NCBI GenBank assembly: GCA_036567205.1
Contig: DATCVA010000371.1
Location: 1-6,335, forward strand
DNA length: 6,335 nt
DNA from: DATCVA01 sp036567205
GTDB taxonomy: Bacteria; Pseudomonadota; Gammaproteobacteria; Burkholderiales; Burkholderiaceae_B
Reading direction: 5' to 3'
Shown here: one piece after another, positions 6,055-6,335 of the stretch
Numbering within the stretch: position 1 is the first letter of the stretch
How the letters are laid out: each line of letters starts with the position of its first letter
Notes under the pieces: generated by a model
The model's input: the letters and a program-made list of their open reading frames with translations, nothing else
Database searches by the model: none
What the model was told of the DNA's origin: nothing
Program-made: the position numbers and the translations under genes

Positions 6055-6335
6055 TTAACGTTTCAACCAAAGCAGTGGATTCACTGGCGCCCCCTGATGG
6101 CGAATCTCAAAGTATAGACCGGACTCTACCTGCCCCCCGGTCGCCCCTACTTTCGCGATGACGTCGCCGGCGCTGACCACGTCGCCCACACGCCTCAATA
6201 CGCTTTGGTTATAGGCGTAGACGCTTAAATACTTCGCCCCATGATCGACAATAATAAGGTTGCCGAACCCACTTAACCAATTGGCATAAACCACGCGTCC
6301 CGCAGCAATGGCGCGTACAGGCGTGCCCTCGTCGG
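6055..6335 (-). CDS. envC: EnvC-like LytM (M23) domain protein, C-terminal end only
   Basis: The frame is open to the window edge, and 92 residues plus a TAA stop are visible, so the start lies outside. The GTG at 6294-6292 is internal, since DEGTPVRAIAAGR just before it is a standard LytM core strand. The segment aligns well with the C-terminus of E. coli EnvC: GRVVYANWLSGFGNLIIVDHG, the VYAYNQSVLRRVGDVV stretch, GATGGQ, LYFEIRHQG and PVNPLLWL. The metal-binding His of active M23 enzymes are replaced here: Tyr where active enzymes have His in the YAHL-type motif (YAYN), and LYFEI in place of HLHFE. This is the degenerate, non-hydrolytic LytM type. By family knowledge such proteins sit in the periplasm and activate cell-separation amidases (AmiA/AmiB) at the FtsEX-regulated septum. 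The N-terminal coiled coil expected for EnvC is not in view. It lies directly upstream of ctpA on the same strand. Confidence 0.87.
   Translation of the reverse strand, partial: DEGTPVRAIAAGRVVYANWLSGFGNLIIVDHGAKYLSVYAYNQSVLRRVGDVVSAGDVIAKVGATGGQVESGLYFEIRHQGAPVNPLLWLKR

Noticed and set aside
6292..6294. GTG at 6294 as the start of a small 79-residue M23 gene
   Set aside because: The preceding in-frame residues continue the LytM core, so this is an internal codon of a longer EnvC-like gene.

Overview
This window looks like ordinary, densely packed chromosome of a betaproteobacterium, most likely family Alcaligenaceae (the Bordetella / Achromobacter / Pusillimonas / Advenella group). The ArgB, HAD phosphatase, CtpA and EnvC-like protein sequences all look like the Bordetella versions as I remember them, and the gene order (argB, pyrimidine-type HAD phosphatase, slmA, then a convergent MoeB/ThiF, CtpA, EnvC cluster) fits that family. 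Base composition looks only moderately GC-rich by eye, lower than Bordetella itself, so I do not name a genus. I see no phage, IS, CRISPR, tRNA or rRNA signal.

Layout. Plus strand, 1-1112: the 3' part of a DolP-like outer-membrane BON-domain lipoprotein gene, which overlaps (ATGA) a membrane-anchored TlpA/thioredoxin-like gene and ends at a good intrinsic terminator (1145-1180). Region 1181-1288 is a promoter region with two adjacent small palindromes in front of a TACAAT -10 box. Plus strand, 1289-3533: a compact probable operon of argB (N-acetylglutamate kinase), a HAD pyrimidine 5'-nucleotidase-type phosphatase, and slmA (nucleoid-occlusion TetR-family protein). Region 3534-3661 is a convergent intergenic stretch occupied almost entirely by one large, roughly concentric imperfect palindrome (3525-3641) with short internal direct repeats. 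Minus strand, 6335-3662: the 3' end of an EnvC-like degenerate LytM gene, then ctpA (S41 carboxy-terminal processing protease), then a MoeB/ThiF-type adenylyltransferase gene whose ATG overlaps the ctpA stop codon by one base.

How the genes work together. argB is arginine biosynthesis; the HAD enzyme is probably nucleotide housekeeping; MoeB/ThiF activates a sulfur-carrier protein for molybdopterin and/or thiamine synthesis. Around these sit four genes concerned with the envelope and division: DolP (outer-membrane quality control, linked in E. coli to amidase activation), SlmA (blocks FtsZ over the nucleoid), EnvC-like (amidase activator) and CtpA (periplasmic protease). This is a known type of neighbourhood rather than an obviously new system. 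The items most worth a second look are the palindromic element at 3525-3641 and the stacked palindromes at the argB promoter.
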